Shown here: positions 59,116 to 64,000 of the stretch, piece after piece
Position numbering within the stretch: position 1 is the first letter of the stretch
Layout of the letters: every line of letters starts with the position of its first letter
Assembly: GCA_032871835.1 (NCBI GenBank)
Contig: CM065297.1
Coordinates: 64,901,253-64,965,252, forward strand
Source: Dipteronia dyeriana
Lineage: Eukaryota > Streptophyta > Magnoliopsida > Sapindales > Sapindaceae
Direction: 5' to 3'
Length of the DNA stretch: 64,000 bases
Position numbers and translations under genes: made by a program
Notes under the pieces: model-generated
The model's input: the letters and a program-made list of their open reading frames with translations, nothing else
Told to the model about the DNA's origin: nothing
The model's database searches: none

Positions 59116-60857
59116 CTATATTCTCGGAAAGTAAGAAAATAAACCTAGTGCATATTCTGAAGACTAAATAATCATACATTTGTTGCATACATCTTAAATC
59201 ACTTGTAAAAGCAAGACAAAACATTAAGAAGATCGCAAAAATCAGTTACCTGCAGATTTGAAAAACATACTACTTTTTTTGGAGAGAGAAATAAACTTAT
59301 CTTTCTGAAACCGAAGATGAAAGTACAAATACAACTTTTATGAGCAATTTTGGTAGCTCACCATTGAGTAGGCCATGAAGAGGAGAAGATTTGATCAAGG
59401 GTTAGCATGATTGAAAATCGAAGAAGAAGAGGTTAAGGATTAGGGATTTCAGTGAAAAGAAATTGAGGATTTTTGGTGTTGAGTTTAGAAGAGGATTAAA
59501 GAAGAAGAAGAAAATAATTAAGAAATAATAATAATAAATTTTTTAATAAAGGTGGGCTCCACTGTAGGAATATGAGGGTCAGAGGGTGTGATAGGTTTCG
59601 CATGTGATTGCTATTAATTTACTTTCTTAGAAAATAAAAAACCTAAATATGCTATCAAATATAGGAATACTATCCTATTTCAATTTCTATGTAAAAATTA
59701 TCCCGTAACAAACGGTCCCCAAGTGATTTGCCTTCTTAGCATAAAATATCATCGACATATGTCACTAATCTACCATACCGTTAATCAAATTTCATCGGTT
59801 TTAATTAACGGTTAGAATGTTTAATCAAACTTTATTGAAGTTAACCGTTAGAGTAGTATCGTCGTCATTTTATCCCATTTTAATATTTATTTTAAAAAAA
59901 ATTGAATTTGTATTTTCATTGCAAAAGAAATTTTCAATTTCTATTTCCTTTATTTTTTTTGGTTAAATAATTTTATTTTGGTTTTTTGACTTCTTGTTTT
60001 GGTATTTTCAATGCTTATGTTTGGGGTATTTTTGTTTTTAGGTAGTTAAATTTGGTCAATGGTTTAAAATAACCGACTTTGACTACCGGTAGAAGGGTTC
60101 AGTAACAGTTTTTAATAAACTATTTCAGTATTTCCATGTGTAAAATAACAAATGTCAGGAACTTTTGATGTAATTTGATTCCATGTTAAATTTGTGTAGG
60201 ATAATATGAACTTCGTTGAAACACCTTCGGACTACAAAATATATAATGGTATCTAGCATGTCCCTATCTTAGATGAGCACATATATTAAGGATTGTCAAA
60301 TTGACACACATATAGTGGGGTGCTTCGAATGTTATACGTATATGAATTTAAATTCAAAATCAACATCAGTATTTGATTTTTCAAAATAAATACATATATA
60401 CATAACAAGAGTTTTGTTTTTTTTGAAATGTATAACAAGAGTTAATGTTGACATAATTGGGTTTGGTTTGAAAACCAATTTAGACACCCAAGTGGGCCAA
60501 TAACACAATCTGTACATGGACAAGCCCAAATCCATATGTAACAAGTCCAATCATGAGAGCAGCTATTGAATGTTAAAAACTGCTGGAGCAATATACAAAC
60601 GGACATAACGTGCATGTATTTGATGCATGGATGGTCTTGCATTTTTCTATTGATTGTGCAATGCAAAACAATGAGCGTGTGCATCGTGTGCAATTCAAGA
60701 CATGAATGTGTCATTTGTGTGCTTCGGTGTAAGTGCGATAGTGAACAAAGAGTGCATGTATGCTTGTATGTATACACAAAGAAGCACAAGAAAAAGATGT
60801 GGAGAAAATTGGAGAAAATCTATAGAATTTTCTCCCATCCACAATCAAAGATATTTA
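59116..60857. other. Unassigned region, possibly MULE end and flank
   Basis: No gene. The minus-strand phrase GGGGACCGTTTGTTACGGG (59699-59720 region) looks like the start of a terminal repeat of some DNA transposon, but no partner was found in the window. GAAGAA-rich sequence lies at 59420-59510. Confidence 0.35.
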
Positions 60858-61118
60858 TTGTGATCAGATGGGACTTTTCGAATGCATTATCGTCCTCCGA
60901 TCGGTTGTATAATTTTAGGTGTTCGATCCCGCTTTCAATGGAGAGTTCCGTATGGTGAATGGTAATGATCCGAATTCATTTTTGTTGTGATCAGAGGGGA
61001 CTTTTCGAATGCATTATCGTCCTCCGATCGGTGGTATAATTTTAGGTGTTCGATCCCGCTGTCGATGGAGAGTTCGGATTCCGTATGGTGAATGGTAATG
61101 ATCCGAATTCATTTTTGT
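60858..61118 (+). repeat. Tandem duplication, period about 127 bp
   Basis: Copies at 60858-60984 and 60985-61118. Both contain 'ggacttttcgaatgcattat', 'cgtcctccgatcgg', 'aggtgttcgatcccgct' and 'gaatggtaatgatccg'. Differences are few, with a short insertion ('ggattccg') in copy 2. Confidence 0.92.
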
Positions 61119-61900
61119 TTGTATTGAATTTTACTTTCATTAGTATCACAACACACGTTTGGGAATGTATTCTATATAAATGCCATGTTTAAGAATTGTT
61201 TTTCATGTTTGAATGCTTTACAATTCAATAATGGCATGACATCACACATTTGTTATATTTCGTTTTAAATGGTATTAATGTATACATATATATATGTCAT
61301 TATATGTTCTAGAAATACTTGCCACAAATTGACTTCAAAATTTTGAGAATTCTGAGGAATTAAATATAAAACTCGTGACTGTTATAGGATTCAAAACTCA
61401 CTGTCATTTTTTTTATTTCTTTGTGATCATGGTACCATTAGATAGAGCCTTACAAGAGCTTTCCAACAATAGGTTATTTGCATAATTTAGATTAGAAACA
61501 AGGGAGAAAAACAATTTCAAAATTTTCCTGCTTGAAATTAAAATCTGAAAAATCGTTTTGAGGTTGAATTTGGGTGAAGAATATGAAGAACATGTTCCAC
61601 GCACCTATGAACGGAGAGTGCATTTCACCCATAACCCAAATGTCGTAACTAAGGGCATACATGGATTTAAAATTAAATTTAGAGTTGGATGGTGGTGGTT
61701 CCGTGAACGGGGAAGTTTGTGAAGACGGTGCATGGGTGCCACGCGCCTCTGGTGCGATTGGACGATGCACGTAGCAAGCTTAAGTGGTTATGCTGTTGAC
61801 ACATGTACACACTAGAAAGTGACATGTGGCATTGTTTTTTGTCATTTGTGACATGTGGCCTAATCCCTATACAACACATGGCGTTGGCATGTTAGGAAAG
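61119..61900. other. Unassigned region
   Basis: AT-rich, no recognisable gene or element. Confidence 0.3.
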
Positions 61901-62610
61901 AAACCGTTCATGGTTTTCGACACCAGAGAGGTTTCAGGCACAAGAGAAGTTTCCAATGACGGTTTCAGACCACTAGGGAAATTTTCGATTGCCACGTCAT
62001 CGCGCCACCACCTCATCCACTGAACAAGTTTCCAGTTCTAGTTCTTCGATCGGTCTGGCTTTTCGACACCGGTTTCCAGCAACTTCTCGATAGCTAGATT
62101 TTATTTTCGACGACCGTTTCCGACAACCAAAGATGGTTTACCGGTGTCTAATAGGTGGTTTTTTGACAGCTAAAGGTGGGTTTTCGACAGCCAAAGGTGG
62201 TTTTCCAGCCACCATCAACAATTTTCCGAAGACCGAGAGTGGTTTTCTGACGATAAAAAAATTCAATTATTTTTATTTTTATTTTTATTTATTAATTTCA
62301 TTGATTTGTTTCACTCCAATGGGAACTGAATTAATGCCCTACAAATACTGGATGTGGATTTCAAGTTACGGTTTATAGCACAGATTCTAGTGACGGTTTC
62401 AAGTGTGGTTTACTATGATAATTTTTTTATGTGGATTCCAATGACAGTTTCCGGTATGATTTTCGGTGACGGTTTCCCATATGAATTTCGGTGACTGTTT
62501 TCAGTGAGGTTTCTGGTGCGATTTCTAATGACGATTTTCGGTGTGATTACAAGTGACGATTTTCGATACAGATTCCAATGATAGTTTTCTGTGACATTTT
62601 CGGCCATCGT
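61901..62610. repeat. Degenerate repeat field rich in GACGGTTTC / GGTTTTCGAC motifs
   Basis: Two parts: about 61910-62260 with recurring 'ttttcgacagccaaaggtgg'-type phrases, and about 62385-62605 with 25-35 bp units containing 'gtgac(g)gtttc' or 'gtgacgattttcg'. The short open frames here (62133-62378; 62413-62607) are translations of the repeats. Confidence 0.7.
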
Positions 62611-64000
62611 GGAATTTTTTAGTAGGAATTTTGGCTGACGGTCATGGAATTTTTCTGCGAAAATTTGTCCACTGAAATTTAGCTTCAGTGGGAGCTATGT
62701 ATGATGAAAAATCTTCGTTTAGAATATTCGGTCTAATTAATTATGCAATCAGGAATAAGAAATTTTATTAGAATGTACATTGGAAATGTACAAGTTTATT
62801 AAAAGACAATTTTTTCTAAGTGACTTAGAATTTTTTTTGGAATAAATCTACATCATCTCATATGTCTTAATGGAGAAGATTTCATGAATCTTATTGATGA
62901 CATATAGCTGCAACCAATTTGGACTCGTGCTTTTATGTGAAGAGATGTAGTGGATAGTGTTTTAATGAAATTTCCTGAAGAATTAATAGACCTATAAGGT
63001 TGGAAAAGCTAGAGTAAGGTACCGTGATGTATTTTTGTCAGATAACGTGTGAACTAGAAATCGTAGATGAACGTTACATTCTTGGGAATGTGAGGCGATC
63101 TACTACATCCGTAATGAATATTCGCAGTGCTAGGCACATGAGTTATTGCACACATGAAAGAGGAGCAAGATTTGAGAAAATTACAATTAGATGAGTTGTG
63201 AAGACTTAAAAAGTCTTTCTTAGTGGTGATCGATAAGAATATGAAACATATAATATGAATAGCATGCAATGTCCCGTATTTTAGAAAATATTGTTGTTAT
63301 TAATAATTTGTTTTATAGTAAATAATTTTGGTTTATTTACTTTGTAGGAAAAATTTGTTTGATCCATAAAATATTTTTTTTGGGACTTTTACATTGTATT
63401 CTTTTGTTATTTGTATGATCACTTATTTTGAGAATTCTAAATTGTTGAGTACAATATTAGAATTAGAATTTTGCACAAAGTACCAAATTTATGATGATTA
63501 AATTTTTGGAAATGGACGGTAATTAGGTGCTTTGACGACTTTTTCGATTCTGTACATTGTTTCATCATTTTTCAGTTTGTGTTTGTAGCAAAATTAAATG
63601 TGTGTATTTTTAGAAGTTAATATGCATGCATAGTAGATTGTATGTCTCTACATAGATTAGCATAAAATATAGATTATATATCTATAATATTGTGTCCAAT
63701 TTGATAACGATAAACTAAATCATGTAATCCAGGGAATAGATACAAAAAGGTTTATTGTATTTTACGAGTAAGAAGCTCTTGAGACTAAATCATGAATCAT
63801 GATTGAACCTCGACATAGTACTTATTTGCTCGACCTACAAGATGTGAAGGATTATCAAGCTAGAAGTTCAATTGCTCGCATTATGTTGCATAGTAACTTA
63901 AATAGTATCTTTACATGTGTGTTTTATAAGTACAATATGATTTAAAAGTGGTTTACCATTCAGAGTTTGGCTTGAAGAGTAATTTTAGTAGGTACGGTAT
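62611..64000. other. Unassigned region at the window end
   Basis: AT-rich. A partly open plus-strand stretch near 63030-63190 shows no motif I recognise. No gene called. Confidence 0.3.

Larger units (their letters stand above)
48850..59500. mobile_element. MULE carrying mudrA-type transposase and Ulp1-like gene
   Basis: A protease gene of the MULE-associated Ulp1/DUF1985 type on the plus strand (49487-55364) and a mudrA-type transposase on the minus strand (58444-55684) converge on a short AT-rich spacer. Arrays of similar near-palindromic repeats lie outside both genes (49095-49418 and 58605-59115), as expected for one element with symmetric ends. This gene pair is the layout of MULEs that carry Ulp1 genes (called Kaonashi or KI-MULEs in other plants). 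I could not fix the exact terminal inverted repeats or a 9-bp duplication, so the outer limits are approximate. Confidence 0.65.

Noticed and set aside
59516..59727. A separate MITE ending in the CGGTCCCC phrase
   Set aside because: The end looks like a terminal repeat, but I found no matching inverted partner or target duplication.

Overview
The window looks like a repeat-dense, AT-rich stretch of nuclear DNA from a flowering plant, most likely a eudicot. This rests on the element types present: Athila and Tat lineage Ty3/gypsy elements, a Ty1/copia element, plant hAT elements, Mutator-like elements (MULEs) carrying Ulp1-type protease genes, and spliceosomal introns. I see no bacterial features, no rRNA or tRNA genes, and no convincing single-copy host gene. 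The only host-type coding sequence is an intronless cyclophilin copy at 37.2-37.7 kb, which lies beside a MULE gene and is probably a captured or retroposed copy.

Layout. (1) 1-14.25 kb, minus strand: an Athila-lineage retrotransposon. Reading from high to low coordinates it has a 5' LTR (9946 to about 14252), a tRNA-Asp type primer-binding site, broken gag, protease, reverse transcriptase, RNase H and integrase, and then an extra ORF of the plant-transposon type with its own TATA box and leader intron. The 3' LTR is not seen. The 5' LTR is split by an hAT element (10376-13415) with 8-bp target duplications. (2) 14.5-16.8 kb, plus strand: a decayed MULE transposase lacking its catalytic core, followed by a ~110-bp tandem repeat. 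(3) about 17.8-35.25 kb, plus strand: a Ty1/copia element whose integrase is split by a complete Tat-lineage gypsy element (20102-31655) with two LTRs, a 5-bp target duplication GTGCA, two RNase H-like segments and a long antisense spliced gene near the 3' end. (4) 36.9-41.4 kb: the cyclophilin copy, several degenerate tandem arrays and a Ulp1/DUF1985 gene on the minus strand (MULE cargo). (5) 41519-43095: a solo gypsy-type LTR. (6) 43789-47972: a second hAT element without a transposase, holding an LTR-like insertion. (7) about 48.85-59.5 kb: a large MULE with two convergent genes, a Ulp1-like protease gene (plus) and a mudrA-type transposase (minus). Each gene is preceded by an array of short near-palindromic repeats, and the protease gene is split by a 2.5-kb LTR-like insertion. 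(8) 59.5-64 kb: non-coding, with a 127-bp tandem duplication and a GACGGTTTC-type repeat field.

All element genes carry stops, frameshifts or lost catalytic residues, so none appears autonomous now. The points most worth checking are the Ulp1-bearing MULE with paired near-palindromic arrays, the cyclophilin copy that kept its reading frame while losing active-site residues, and a CCGCGG promoter module that recurs in three LTR-type promoters. Element names are by motif recognition only; no database search was run.
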